The notes beneath the pieces are model-generated. The model did not search any database. It had not been told where the DNA came from and saw only the letters and a list, made by a program, of their open reading frames with translations. 64,000 bases of DNA, from assembly GCA_036345935.2 (NCBI GenBank), contig JADWOT020000001.1, forward strand, positions 29,371,585-29,435,584. The letters run 5' to 3'. This DNA is from Taenia hydatigena (Eukaryota; Platyhelminthes; Cestoda; Cyclophyllidea; Taeniidae). Of the stretch, positions 22,296 to 35,000 are shown in pieces; positions within the stretch are counted from its first letter, which is position 1, and the number at the start of each line of letters is the position of its first letter. Both the position numbers and the translations under genes were made by a program.

Positions 22296-22476
22296 ACCAG
22301 ATCCACTAGAATCAATTCTGCAATGCTGTCCATGTATTATTACCGCTACTACTAATTAAAGTTCGCAGACTCATTAGTAGTAGTAGATAGACGGTCCTCA
22401 ATGTAAGCAGTTACCAGTTAGTTGACGTGTAGAATTCGACAATAATTATTGTTATTATAATGGTAAAAATTTATGG

Positions 22477-22761
22477 TTGTATTGGATGGGGGAGGAGAAA
22501 GCGTCTGTCACGAATGGAGGGAGCACCTCAACGACCAGCAGACCTGCCCAGACTTCCGCTGCAGTAACCACGACTGGCGATGACTCGACCTGCGCTGCTT
22601 TGGCCATTGTAACTCCACTAGCTCATGGCTGCTATGCTTTCGTGACTTTTCTCGTAGGTCCGTACAACCAGTCACTAAGCGCCTCAGCTACTGTGAATAG
22701 TGCAGCTCCCTGTTTGCGTTCATCAAAAAGGCTGTTTATTTTCTATCGCAAACTGCCGTAA
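22477..22761 (+). other. Thr/Ser-rich 94-codon frame, weak
   Basis: A plus frame rich in Thr, Ser and Ala, with a hydrophobic middle (HGCYAFVTFLVGPYNQSLSA). It has no splice or family evidence, so chance cannot be excluded. Confidence 0.15.
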
Positions 22762-24195
22762 ACAAATGTTAAATGGCAACGGACTAACGATGTTAGCATT
22801 TGCATTCGTCTTCATCAACACTGAAAGGGGTTTACCCCTGTGAGGTAGGCAATCGCGATTCACTGAACTGCAATGATACTTATCGTGGTAAGGAATAAAA
22901 GACAGCGCTATAATGCTGGATGTGCCTTCAAATCCTCAGTGAGGGACGCTGCTGTTTCGAGCTACACATCTAGCCACAAACCATACATTTGTCAGGCAGT
23001 TGCCTGATTGGCCAAAATATTACCACGCCTTACTGAAATCTCATCAAAGAATCTCACCAGTTTAGAAAGTTTGCAAGCTCTTAGTAACTACTCCTACTCT
23101 TAAAATCCAGGTGGGAATATCGAATGAAGCTACTACCTGTAACAGGTGACTTGCTCGAATATGCGGTCCCGCTCATGCCTGAATGATCCACGATTTGGCA
23201 CAAAGCAATTGTCTTGTGCACCCCATATTTACTATCTTTTGAGTGTGGTGATTCGTGTAAAGGGAGGTCAGATTACCACCAACGCATGACGAAATAGGCC
23301 AGCGAATGAAAACTTGCCTATCGTGGACAGTCGTCTCTGTGCGCAATATTGTTGCCTGTTTAAGGCAGGTGCATCAAAATCTTAAATCGTTTCGGCCATG
23401 CAACCTGTGTGTATGCGTGTTTGCACACCAGGCAGGCGGGCGGTAGCTTGGTAGGCACTTATTCTCTATGGGGCAGTGCATGTTGTAGAGGTTGAGTGAT
23501 AGGTTATCATCATAGACTTACAATTACATACGTAAATGCCATTCTCCCCTTCCTTTTGTCTTCCTTCCGGCGGGAGAGGAGCGTTGTGTGGATAACGATT
23601 TAATGACCCTGAGACTAGCCAGTGACGCTCACTCACACCTGAGCGTCATGGAATGACCTTGAGCCTAGCCAATGTCATTCTTCATTGGCCACTTGCCTCC
23701 AGAAGAGCTGAGCTGTTATTGAGAACGAGGATAAAATATTAAAAACTTCTTAAAAAACAAGAAAAATCGAAGTTCTACAAAGAAAAAAACAAAAAATGCA
23801 GTGCATAAGGCATAACAAAAAGATTTTGGAAATTTCTTATAAAAAGGATCACGCATAATATTGTGCAATTAAATATAGCTGTAGATTACTTCTTCAATCA
23901 GATGACGTAGCAGTAATGCCAACCAGGAGTCAAAATCATTTTGCAAACATAGTAGGCATCAGAGAGCAATGAATACAACTGCTTCACTACAATAACTGTT
24001 GTACTGTTATTGAATGTGGTTAGAGATGAAAACCATCCGTTCGGTTGCTTAGATTTAGTCGTGTTGAGCATTGATATGTTGTAATAAAGTGCATTTTAGA
24101 AGGATATGCCATTTCAGGAGAAGTGATTTGAAGGAAGACAATCGGTTGTGGGCTGGAAGGGTCTGTAGACGATGGTTTGCGCCAAATTAACTGGG
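22762..24195. other. No gene seen
   Basis: Short frames only. An A-rich patch lies at about 23735-23835. Confidence 0.45.
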
Positions 24196-24224
24196 AAGTA
24201 GTGTCAGTGATGGTTGCGGTTATT

Positions 24225-24445
24225 GCGCTGGTAGTGTTACCGGTGATTTTGTCTGGAAATAGGTAAGGGTGATTACACCGATGCTCCACTGAATGCAAAT
24301 TTCGCAGTTGCACTTGCGTGGACATGCGCTGTTACATTTGACACCCATTCGACAGATCGAGAAGTAAATGGGTAAGTGGGAAGCAATGCGAGGTAATTGC
24401 AAGTAGGAGAAGAAGGCAGACCAGGCTGGACTGCGATCACGTGCT
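24225..24445 (-). pseudogene. Relic related to the 5' end of the cationic-peptide genes
   Basis: On the minus strand, CTGCAGCACGTGATC and the next 40 bases align with the start region of the intact genes (CTGCAGCATGAAATT...). One frame keeps the signal-peptide core SLVCLLLLLAITS. The start ATG is replaced and the frame closes after about 20 further codons. In another frame the following bases encode a Cys cluster (CNSACPRKCNCEIC). I infer a decayed or rearranged family member; the Cys cluster may be chance. Confidence 0.4.
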
Positions 24446-24499
24446 GCAGTATGGGGTTGTTAACCTCAGTTACAGGCTTGTGAGCTGACTGCCGCATTT

Positions 24500-25600
24500 G
24501 CTTAGCTCTCCGAAATCACGGTATGTGCTACTAGGTCGGATGAATGCACATAAATATTGCCACAGAGAGCAAGTGCTGTGGGATTCAATCCGGCGTCGTT
24601 TGATACACATTTGCACTGATGGGAGCGCAAGCGTCGCTGCTACGTGATGAACCCAACAAATGCGAACATTTGGCATTCTCGTGTCAATGAATACAATTGT
24701 GGATTATTGGGATTTACTGCACGACAGGACATTAAAATGAAGAGTGCAGCATGACAGAATGCTAGTAACTATTCCAACAGAGAGTATTTTAAGTTCCCTG
24801 CTTCGTGGTTATCTACAGAGATGGCTTTTCATTACACGCTTGTTTCGATGTTTGTTGAATCAGCTGATGGAGGTGAGAGACGCTCCGCAGATGATTTCAA
24901 AGACAATGCGAGCTAATCCAGCATCGTTACGCTCGTCAAGAAACAACAAACGAGAACACGCTATGTTGCATAATATCGAGAAGACGTTATATTTTACGAT
25001 TGTATCTTAGTAGATTCAGTGTTCAGACTCATACAGGAACGGCCAAACATCTAACATCGTTGGTTCATTGAGTTACCCTCTTAAAAGTATTTGTGCGACC
25101 TCAATCCACGTGGTCTAATGTACACGGCTCTGTGGTGCGTGCTGTGTAACGATTGCCCCATCGTCACTTGCTAGCGCCTTTCCGATTTTGCTTGCTTTTC
25201 TGCAAAGCAAAATAGTAACTGCTCCTTAGATCAATAGATTGTTCCGTTTGTTTGATGCCAGGTCATCTTCAACATCTTGTAACAGAGAGAAATCGGAAGA
25301 GGAGAAATAATCAAGCATCGACGGAACCCTGTTTGGTATTGGCGCAGATAAAGACCTGAGTGTATTCCACATAATCAAGTTTTTCTGAATTCGAAAAACC
25401 AACACACTCATGCCTAGTTGTTTCGTCATCTTGATATTTAATTGCCGAACACCATTTAAGAGTTCTTCAGTTTCAGCTAGGGAGCATTTTAGGCAACTCC
25501 TTCAACAGTGTCAAGGACTCAGGCTATTTGAAAGCAGTTAAACAGTCAACGAAACTGGACTTTCACGACAATGTGGACATTTAGCCAAACCCATTTTCTA
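24500..25600. other. No gene recognised
   Basis: Short frames only, without motif or copy support. Confidence 0.4.
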
Positions 25601-25604
25601 AGGC

Positions 25605-25928
25605 GCTCTAAGGAGCCGTCGGATATCATTACCCACCCTTTGGTAAGCACGACTAATCCTCCGTCGAAAGCTACGTCATCCAGCTGGCACAAAGCCATCC
25701 CCACCTACCAGCTTCATCGGATTTGTCAATCAGCATCTCTCGTCCCTCATTCTTTTCAACGTCTCCCTTTGCGTTGAACACTCCCTCGCTATCTAGACTG
25801 TTAGGTACCCCAGGCAGATCCAGCTCCGAATTCCGTGCACTCTTGCCATCTGGCGCTATTACTGAAGAGGCGCGATACGGAGCGAATGAAAGGAGAAGAA
25901 ATGAAGCCAGGCCCAATTGTGATCGGAT
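25605..25928 (-). pseudogene. Decayed cationic-peptide precursor gene
   Basis: Collinear with the intact genes on the minus strand. The start codon is ATC (25928-25926). The signal-peptide core (LASFLLLSFAPYRASS), the APDG motif and an acidic pro-region (DVEKNEGREMLIDKSDE) are readable. The mature part lies in another frame (RSFRRRISRAYQRVGNDIRR) and carries TGA in place of the Trp of the conserved PAGW. The upstream TATA position is altered (GCATTACTA). Lost start, frame offset and stop together mark a pseudogene. Confidence 0.75.
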
Positions 25929-26169
25929 GTTGTAGTTCAGTGATGCCTAAGGCAACCGCGTCTGGATAAGGTTTGCACCACCTACACTACGTGCCTGCAA
26001 GCCTAGTAATGCGCTTGCCTAACTAATCGAAGTCGTTGTTCATACGAGTAGGCGATAAAAATGTCTAAAGTACATCGAAAACGTGATGCTGTGCAAATGG
26101 ATTCGTCAGAGGGTTCACCTAAGCACTATGCTTCTAAGTCCAAAACCAAAAGTCGAGAATATTACCTAC

Positions 26170-26255
26170 TAGCTGCAACTACTCCAAATAACGTTAAAGT
26201 TGCCGAAAAATTACTAAGACGGTATGCACATAATTACAGTCTCATGTCACTCAAG
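26170..26255 (+). repeat. Short repeat, copy 1 (other copy 27122-27205)
   Basis: The pattern TAGCTGCA..ACTCCAAATAACG..AAAGT..CCGAAAAA..TAAGAC followed by ATAATTACAGTCTC.TGTCA is shared with 27122-27205 in the same orientation. Confidence 0.7.
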
Positions 26256-26479
26256 AGGAAAAGTTGGTCATGCACTAGATCCGCCCCGAACTACTGTGAT
26301 CACCACATGAGAGAAATGCAGGTATGCAAGCACCTCGTGTTTTGTGACTAGGCAGTCATCAATTGTGACAGAGGTCGTACATGGTGGTACCACATCCCAA
26401 TAATTACGACTCAGAGCAAACTAGGTTCTCATAAGAGTGAATGATTGTAGAAGTAGGACCGCCTTGACTTCCTTGTTAC

Positions 26480-26690
26480 AAGTGGATTGAGAGCAAGAAG
26501 CAAGCGCTCTTTATTGGTGAAGCAGCAAACAGGGCAGAGCGACGAGAGCTGCGCCGATTTGGAAAGTAAACTTTTCCATCCAAGGCAGATGACGACGGTT
26601 CCGTGGCATGAAGCGTGTTTGTCGAATACTTCGCAGCTAACATTGAGGACTACTTACTTGAGTATCAGTAAACATCGATGTGCTTGAATT
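26480..26690 (+). repeat. Dispersed repeat R2, diverged copy
   Basis: Shares GGCAGATGACGACGGTTC..GGCATGAAGCGTGTTTGTCGAA..CATTGAGGACTACTTACTTGAG with copies at 57545-57745, 62520-62720 and 63680-63850. The inverted form of the same end motif lies at about 29040-29105. Confidence 0.6.
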
Positions 26691-27121
26691 GCTGCTCGTA
26701 AGTGTGAAGACAACGACTTAAGTTTTGCGTGCACGGCAGCGAGTGGTCAGGAAGGCAATGTGAGTCGCTGTAGGCGAACTAGGCAAGATAAGATCAGAGG
26801 TCTAGATAGTCGAAGTAAATATGGACAGCATACGACGAATCCAGCAAATGGTGCGATGCTAAACAAAAGCTCCCTTTCGACTCTTAATTAAATTCAGGGT
26901 GTATTTGGTAGCCATGTTGGGAGAGTGAGCGATAGACTGAGGTGAGGAGAGCAAATGGTCAAAGAGGAGCCATGGGAGAAAGTAGATTGATGCGATTTGC
27001 AGCTGAAGCGAAGGGAGCATGTAGCAAAGTGTTCATAGACTTGAATGCATAGGTTTGCAAATCGTAAGATCATTACATTCACTAAATTAGTGGCCACCAG
27101 ATTTAGTGGCACTCCACTAAA

Positions 27122-27205
27122 TGTCATCCAATAGCTGCAGATACCCCAAATAACGCTAAAGTCACCGAAAAAATTTAAGACATTATGCGCATAATTACAG
27201 TCTCC
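27122..27205 (+). repeat. Short repeat, copy 2
   Basis: See 26170-26255; same orientation, a few substitutions. Confidence 0.7.
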
Positions 27206-27687
27206 TGTCATCAGAAATAATTATTGAGTTCTGGCGTCCTAAAATTTCACAACATCTTTCGAAGGACTTGATACAAGGAGTCTCCGCTAACATCGTGGTA
27301 CATGCTCATTCGCACAATATCGGCCGTGAACAAATATGCAAATAAATTAAACAAGAAAAACATTTATTTCATTACAGACGAAACATGCAGGGCAAAATGC
27401 ATCAGACAGGAAAATCGTGCAAAGTAATGTTCCAAAGCCTAGACAATGCTCAATCGCAGGCTGCTTTTCTGGGTCGCAAGACAGTTTCGCTGGAAGAGTT
27501 ATGTAAGACGAACTTGCTTCCTCTTGAACTATGTCGCGTGCTATTGTTCCTATAATAAGAAAATTCTGACAGAAGATGTCCTGCAGTACTATTCATGATA
27601 AATTGCACCAGTGGAATTTGTTGGTACTTCCTGACGATGAAGATCATCGTCATAACATTACAGGTAGCGTTCATGCTTGGTGAAGCG

Positions 27688-27694
27688 TATAAAT
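27688..27694 (+). promoter_or_regulatory. TATA box of the 27.8-kb cationic-peptide gene
   Basis: GCGTATAAATGC lies 71 bp before the ATG. The intact paralogues have GCGTATAAAAGC at 70 bp, so the core promoter is conserved in this family. Confidence 0.6.
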
Positions 27695-27758
27695 GCGTAA
27701 CGTAGGCGTTGTACACCATTTACGCACCCAGTCGCCACAAATACCACCAAAGCACAGA

Positions 27759-28105
27759 ATGCGATCACACTGGAGCCTGATCTGTCTTCTTCTCCTCTTT
27801 GCATTCGCCTCACATCGAGTGTCTCCTGCTCTAGTGCCAGACGGTGAGACTGCACGAAAATTGGAAGCGGACCTGTTTGAGGCACTTGATCCCCAAATGA
27901 TGAGGTATTTACTGAGTTAAAGAAATATTTATTGGTGCACCAACCCTATAAAACTGATGAGCGGAAGGATGTCCTCATGCCAGCTGGATGGCGTCGTTTT
28001 CGAGAAAGGCTGAGGCGTGCTTTTCGAAGGATCGGCGATGGTGTCCGGAGGTTCATCAGAAAGCATGGAGATGTCCTCATTCCCATTATCCTTCATGGCC
28101 TTTGA
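27759..28105 (+). pseudogene. Cationic-peptide precursor paralogue with a one-base frame offset
   Basis: The frame from ATG 27759 encodes a signal peptide (MRSHWSLICLLLLFAFASHR, SPALVPDG) and the conserved ARKLEADLFE. It then stops at 27918-27920. The second frame opens beside the C-run at 27891-27894 and continues without a stop to TGA 28103-28105. It covers a pro-region ending in DERK and a 45-residue basic segment (DVLMPAGWRRFRERLRRAFR, then RIGDGVRRF and a hydrophobic end VLIPIILHGL). The two frames differ by one base in the C-run. No intron with GT..AG and a suitable length fits. This is either a very young pseudogene or an assembly or sequencing error. Both halves remain close to the intact genes, and the TATA box is kept. 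Unlike the intact copies it has no Cys in the basic segment. Confidence 0.75.
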
Positions 28106-28109
28106 AGAC

Positions 28110-31100
28110 AACGTCGCAGGGGCGAGCAGGTGTTTGCGGGTAGCCTTACTCTGTGCTGCTGTAAGTTCATTTTGCTTAAAAGCTTCTTCGTTGGAATTGA
28201 AGGTAATTCAGTAAAGTACGATGATGAAATGTTGAGATTTCTAAATATATCTATGCATGGATGACATTCAATTTCTGATTGAGACACTTTGAGGCTGCAG
28301 ACTTCTAAGAAATTCACTATTAAATTAATTGTTAAGAAGGATAGTATATGATCTGATTATTTACAAACAGTTCTCCCATTTCTTTTTCCGTTAAGAATGC
28401 ATTGGCAGTGGCTCTAAGATCACTTCGACAACCACTGGTGCAGGATAGTTGAGATGCAGACTAAGTTGAATGAACGAAAGGTTTAATCAAAAATAAATAT
28501 TTCTGAGAATCAAACCTGTGACCGTTTACAACAGTAGGACTACTAGAACCAAGCCAAATTATGATATATACTTACGTCTTGAACACTGCATAATGAGCAA
28601 TGATGGAATGAAACTACCTCCAACGGAATGTGTGCCCATTAGACTGGTCGGCCACAGGTGTAGTGCGTAAACATAAGGCGCGCAGACCTTATCTCGCATT
28701 GATACACTCAGTTAAGTATTTGCTTATCTTTCTGAAATCACTGTTTATGCGCTTAGGCGAACCGAATAAACTTAATTATGCCTCGGAGAGCAAACGCCGA
28801 ATAAGCCAACGTCCGCTGATATCCAGTAGTCCTAATGAATGCGTAAACATCGCTGCATTATGGTGAGCCTTACAAGCGCAAATGATCAGCCAATCGACGG
28901 TCACAGCTGGACGCAAAATGATGACGTAGGCACATGCGTCCCTCTGCTAATTTGGACGACCAGGATGACTATCGCATCACTCACTAACGTTGACAGTTCT
29001 GAAGTGGTCTTATCATATCGGCACATCCATTATTTATGTACTTGACTAAGCAGTCCTCCATGTTAGGCTAGAAGCGTTTGTTGAATACGCCTCTAGCTAC
29101 CAAATGTCGTCTTCTGCCTTTGGGGAAGTAAAGACCTCACCAAACCAGCATCATAACACCGATGGAAAGTACTCCCTGCCTGCCCTCACTCTACTCATTT
29201 TGAGGAAACTAAGGCTCTCACAGCAACCAACGAACCGATTAAAATGTGTGGCAGACTCAGCTTTCATTCCTTCAAAACGGGCAGAGTGATAGCGAGCAGC
29301 GAGCATACTTCACTTGTGACAATGAGTGGAGTAGAGTGATGAGTGCAAAGCTGGTTCAGAGAGCCGATTTCTTTCTCAAAGGAAGATCACTACGATTCCA
29401 CATAGAGGATTGTATTTGCTATGCTCTACTCTCCCAACAATGGCGACTAAATAGTCAGGCATGCATATTGCAAGTGTGTTGATGTGCTGATTGGACTAAC
29501 CAGCCATCCTCATCAGTGGATGATGCAGCAACCGACCTGGCTACCCATATCAGTAGGACGGCAACACTACCAAACACGGAGACAGCGGCGTACAGTACCA
29601 GCAACAAGCTTTCTCTTAACGTGCTTAAGCCTCATCACATCACCTCGTTAATCATGTCGATGGTGATGGAAAATGTCGCCTACCCGTATTCAAGCTATTT
29701 TATTTCGGAAAAATAATGGCTGTGGAAGGGCAAGTAAACCATATGCCTATTGCTCACCTTTGCAGAAATGCTTGCACACCACTGGCGACATTGCATCTGG
29801 GAGTTGCACACGAGTAGGAGTAGCATCCCACTGTCTGGAAGCATGATGGTAGCTCAGTCACGCAAGAAGTACTGTTCGCACACCTTACTTAATTGAGAAC
29901 TCGTCGAGGCAAAAAGCGGCTAGAGAATCATTAATGCAAACCGGGAGTGGCAACTGTTGGCCCTTAAAGCTCTCTGCTCACCTTTGTGCCCTGTGCTGCA
30001 CTGGCTTCGTGATTCCTCAACACTACGCAAAGAGCTTTTGTTGTCACTGTGGCAGCAATAACCGGGATGCAATTAAGGCACTGTGCGGACATCTAGGGCC
30101 TCGCCACGTATTTGCGGTTAAGGTTTGGCGGCAGAGCTCGTTCGTGGGAAAAAATCTCGGCATTCAGTGCCAAATGGATTGGCGAGAGTAATTACACGAG
30201 AAAACAGCATTTTGGACTACTGACATTTTAGAATCTACGAATTATGGCAATGCCATGAAGGATATTACATGTTACAGTCTCTTATGCCTCCAACTGGCTG
30301 TGCTGTGCAACTGCTTTCTATCTTACTACATTTTGCATTCGTGCTGGCTGCTTGAATGCTCGGTCTAGTGTGCAGGTTGGCCAGCCGACGAGCCGCTAAG
30401 CAGTCAGCAAGTGAGCAAATTCAACATTGAGCCAGTTAGTGCAGGAAGGCTTGACACGTTTTAGTCAGACGTCGATAACACCTGACGCATGCCTTCCTGT
30501 CGACTCATTTTGGAGAGCCTAAATGTTTTACGAGAAGCCCTGTACAATTCAGCTGCTCAAGACACTCTGCTCATAAGTGCTATGCATTGCAGTAGCAGCA
30601 TTGTTTCGCACCCACCAGAAGCCTCTACTCTACTACTCACAAGTGTGCAGGTGCGATTCGTGCTTATAGCATAAACTAGGGCTCAGTGACCACATTCTTC
30701 AGTTTTTAGACCTTCTCATTTCTGCTGATGCTTTACTTCACAACACCCTACGCCAATCAAAGCGGAACAAACCCCACCGTAGCACTGGAATTCGGGATGC
30801 TAACGGATCGTGCGAGGTTAGTCTAGTAGGGGAATGTGCACGACCTCAGAGCAAATGAGGAGCACGATTAGACCCTAATGTTCAGTAACGCACCCGCCAT
30901 TTCTCAGTGGTAGTGGTAACTGTTTAACTCCAAGCACCAGGCGGAATCGGGTAAACAATTTCCCTTGGATACCTAATACACTCTTAAGAGTCTTTGCTTA
31001 ATATTGCCTAAATAACTTTTAATGTGACACTCATCATGCGAATTGATTTGAGATGGGGAAAGGCATACCCACAACTTCTTAGTTTTACGTAAGGTAGGTT

Positions 31101-34100
31101 GCATTGCCGGTTTGCTATTGCATCCATGTAAAATTCAGAAAAGAACTTTGACTTAAAGCAAATCCATTTCTAAACGTGTTTTCATATCGATTCAACTCAT
31201 CTCTCAATGATTTTTTATTTTAAAATGTCATCCACATGACCAAAACTGATGCTTCGCTAGGTGGTGGTGAGTCAACAAGATTGAGGATGCAAGTGCGTGA
31301 ATTTTCAAGACGAAGCCAAGCCCTAAAAACATTACAATCAGTGAATCAAGTGGCTTTGATCTACCTCAGGACAAACGCGCCCAACTCTCTTGCAACAAGC
31401 CTGCAAGCATCTAAGTATGGAGTTACTGAATTCGTAAGCCATCTTGACGTAGTTGTTATTATGAGGCATTTACTTTGATATGAAATTCACATGTTTCTAA
31501 TTTCACACTATTATGATGGGTATGCAAGGGCAATCACCATGACCGTGGCCTATTTTCCACCGAAGACTCTGATAGCAGACGCTAAAATTAAGATCGAGGG
31601 CTGATAGTGACCAATGTTGCCGCAATTTTTCGAGCTAAGATAATCATTCCTTAGGATGACTGACATTAGACGAAGTTAGTTGGCGTTTGATAAGTAGTCG
31701 TTATCCCCACTTGATTCAAATGCGTTTTTTGGGAGATGAAGATCGTCCGCATCACAACACAAGCACTGCATTGCCAGTTCTGAACGCAAACATGCTACTC
31801 TTCTTCAGTCTCTGACTTCACCATGCCATCAAGCAGCAGTCATGTTCTTCTGCGTCGACAAAAATAATTTCCCTGGATTCGGATCGTAATACGATGACAT
31901 TGCATATACTACAGTTACCCAAGGAAGTAGTTCTGCATTTATACTATCGCGATCAGTTCTGGCCTAGTACTCATTGGTTGATTTTACCTTGTGTTTGTAT
32001 TTTTAGTTCCAGTCCCGAAGATTTTTGCTACTGTAGCTGCGTAATTAAGTAGACCAACGGCGATTTCCAACTGTTGAAGTGCTCAAACGTCCGCCCTCGA
32101 GTGTCGCATTGGGACCAGCAGCAGTACCGATTGCAGTCGGGGCTCACCTTGACCATAATGACCGGTCAGAAGGAACATTTGCACTCAATATGCTTTACCT
32201 TAATGTACTCCACGCATCGATTCGCATTCATGCCACATCCATGACATTATCGAAAGCAGTACCGCACTCAAAACTCTGCATCCTGTTACAGCCACGACTT
32301 CAACATCGGTGATCTGTAGCAGTTGAACTTCGGTAAAATATAGGTCCAAGAGCTCAATTTTTGCCGGATAACTGATTCGAAACGGCTGCTTGTCGAGGAT
32401 CCATTAGCGCATAATTAGTCATTTTGTAGTTATTTCAACGGAATCCAGACTGTTAAATATTTGAAGCAGCTGGTGACACAGGCACCACTGTTAATTCTTA
32501 TCGAAAGTGCAAGCCTCGTTTCCTTAATAACGCATCCACTTCTCATTACGATGCCTATTTTAAGCAGAATGCACCTAAATTTTGATTCACATTCACTCTT
32601 CCATTTGTTAAATGCTCGCTCATGGCAGTTAAATTGAGATGGAAAATTCTGAATAGGGTTTCATGCAGAAAGCTGTGTTTGAAATATGCTTTTTATTGAA
32701 TCGACACATTTTTACGTTTATAATTTGCGCAAATAGGCATGTAGGGATCTTGCGTTTCCACTCTTAGCAGGATTTATCTAGTACCATGAATGGTGGCTTT
32801 GAGATTTTAGGTCTTCAGTCGAATCTAGATCACTAAGTTGCTAAGGCCCTTTACATTGTTTCGCCTTAGCTGCAGTCAGTTAAGAACATTTCCACTCAGC
32901 CTAACAATAAGGAGTTGAATACAATGTATCTATAGGGCATAAGTGCTCTTCTACTTTGGCTCATATTGTTTTCTAATTGCTCGTAACAACCTGCTAAGCA
33001 AATTTGTAGGATGATTTGATGAATCCAAGCTGAGAGACGGATCATGCTGATTGGTTGTGAAACAAGCCGCAACTTAGTCTAGAGTTACGGAAATTTGAGT
33101 CCTCGGATGACGTGTTCACCTAGTTTAGGGCACCAATCCTGATAAAATAGACTGACTATTGGTCCGGACGGCTACAGCATAGATACGCATTCGTGTTAGC
33201 TGCATCCTCTCTCACGACGGCCAATCAACACTTTTAAAAATAATCTAAGGCTAGCAACGGTGGCATCCTGAAGTCATGCGATGCAAATGGTCTTAGCAAC
33301 TCGGTCACAGACCCAGTTCGTTAGTGGCTTATAACATACCAACAGACTCGGCGTAGCTGATCTCGCAACCACAGGCATGCCAAGCTTACTTCTGGTTCGA
33401 GTAGTCTATTTGTGACCTCACTAAAGTAGACAATTCTGAAAACGAAACACGTATGTAGGAAAATAAAGAAATAAGCGCAAATATAAGCAAAAATCAAGAA
33501 GAACATCGATTTTCATTTTAGCACTACAAGTGGCCAAATAAATCCCATGCACAATGCATGGTAATAGCCTGGTTTTACTTCCATTTCATATTTCCAAAGG
33601 ATTCTATAATGTCTCATGTAAGAGCCAAACAAGGAAAAATTAAGAGCATTCTGCGCATCTTTGAGAACACTACAACTGCTTGAACAAATACAATTTCAGA
33701 TCCATGGGTCTTGGAAAGCCGTGATTGTTAAAAATGCACAGTTCTTTACCTATGAATCATTTGGCTCGTTGTTAAAAATTAAAAAATGTAAAAGAATAAA
33801 TCGAATTTTCTGGAGTGAATAATGCCAAGCTCATGTAGGAATATTTGTAGCATAGTATGCATTCTGTTAGCTATTCTGAAGAATATCTGAATCTGACGCT
33901 GGTGGAATCTGTCGATGCATCTTGCGTGGAAAACATCCGATCTGCATAGGCACAAAACGCTGCATGACTAATGATTAGCACGCTTAGTCAAATGCACAAT
34001 GTGCACATGGCCATTGGGAAATAATCAACCAAATTTACTAAGTGCACACTTAAAACAATTGTGTAATGAAATGACATACAAATCCTATTTCTCATTTTCG

Positions 34101-34440
34101 ATCAAACCAAACGTTGATTATGAAGACCTTAAAGCAGCAAGTTACGGATTAATGCTTGAAACAATTCATGGACCAAGCGTATGGTAAATCTGGCCATTAT
34201 TTTCCAGAAGAACGAAAGATCTACCGAGTAAAAGCTCTGCAAAGAAAGATCTGACTTCAAAATATATGGGTGTTTTAGTTTAACTGACAACAGTAGTGAT
34301 GGCAGTTGTCGGAAGTCACTAACGCATAAAGGTAACAACTTCTCACGATCGTTTTTACATTCTACACCCTTGATTAGCGAGCAGTCAGACAGGCGTTAAG
34401 GATGCGTGACATTCCGGGAAGGCCCAATGAAGGAACCAAT
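28110..34440. other. Long region without a convincing gene
   Basis: Many short frames on both strands, none with splice sites, motif or duplicate support. A plus frame at 29934-30191 has two Cys-x2-Cys-like pairs (CALCCTGF...SFCCHCGS) but nothing else to support it. The inverted tail of repeat R2 lies at about 29040-29105. Confidence 0.4.
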
Positions 34441-34491
34441 GTGCTGACATAAAGGTGAGGTCAATCAAATCTCTCCCCCGAGGTCGCGGAT

Positions 34492-34499
34492 TATTTAAG
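34492..34499 (+). promoter_or_regulatory. TATA-like element
   Basis: TATTTAAG, 56 bp before the ATG at 34548. The spacing is like that in the cationic-peptide genes, but the match is weaker. Confidence 0.25.
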
Positions 34500-34547
34500 C
34501 CCCGACATCAGCACAAGGCAATACATGAACTGCAGCGTCTGGCTGTA

Positions 34548-35000
34548 ATGGTGGGTTCCATTAATTTTTCTTACATTAGTGTTAGCATTTTGGTGCTTTT
34601 CGTTTTATCAAATCGAATAGTCACGGCGCCTACTTTAGTCTCCTCTGTTCGATCGCATGGCGTGCAATACAGAAACATAGGGATTCGCGATTGTCTATTA
34701 ACAGCGCAAAGTAACAACGACGATCCCATCCTTTCTGCACGGTCCTATAGTGGCACACGATACTGGAAATTCGTTGGAAGGTCAGTCACATTCTCAATTC
34801 GCGTGGTACTAGTACGTGCTACTAATGCATGGGGTTTCAGTGTTGTTATCAGGAGGAATTCATACCCGCAGGCAAGTCGCAGATGCTTCTTAAAGACCAA
34901 GCTCTTCGATTCAGTGAGAGGCGTGACTGTTGCAATTCCTTCCACTGCAATGTCACTTTTGACCATTGCAGTTGCCAGACCTCCGGGGATGGAGGAATGA
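34548..35000 (+). CDS. Candidate secreted basic protein, 150 aa, split by the palindrome boundary
   Basis: From ATG 34548 the frame encodes a hydrophobic N-terminus (SYISVSILVLFVLS, a signal peptide or anchor). A 120-residue basic part follows (KFVGRSVTFSIRVVLVRATN, VVIRRNSYPQASRRC), with a stop at 34998-35000. A start at 34455 would put 31 extra residues ahead of the hydrophobic stretch, so the internal ATG fits secretion better. The palindrome arm starts at 34829 inside this frame, so the other arm (to 55989) holds only its 3' part. No similarity was recognised, and the frame could be fortuitous. Confidence 0.3.
   Translation: MVGSINFSYISVSILVLFVLSNRIVTAPTLVSSVRSHGVQYRNIGIRDCLLTAQSNNDDPILSARSYSGTRYWKFVGRSVTFSIRVVLVRATNAWGFSVVIRRNSYPQASRRCFLKTKLFDSVRGVTVAIPSTAMSLLTIAVARPPGMEE

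Noticed and set aside
29934..30191. Possible zinc-finger-like CALCC...CCHC frame
   Set aside because: Spacing does not fit a known finger and there is no splice, promoter or copy support.
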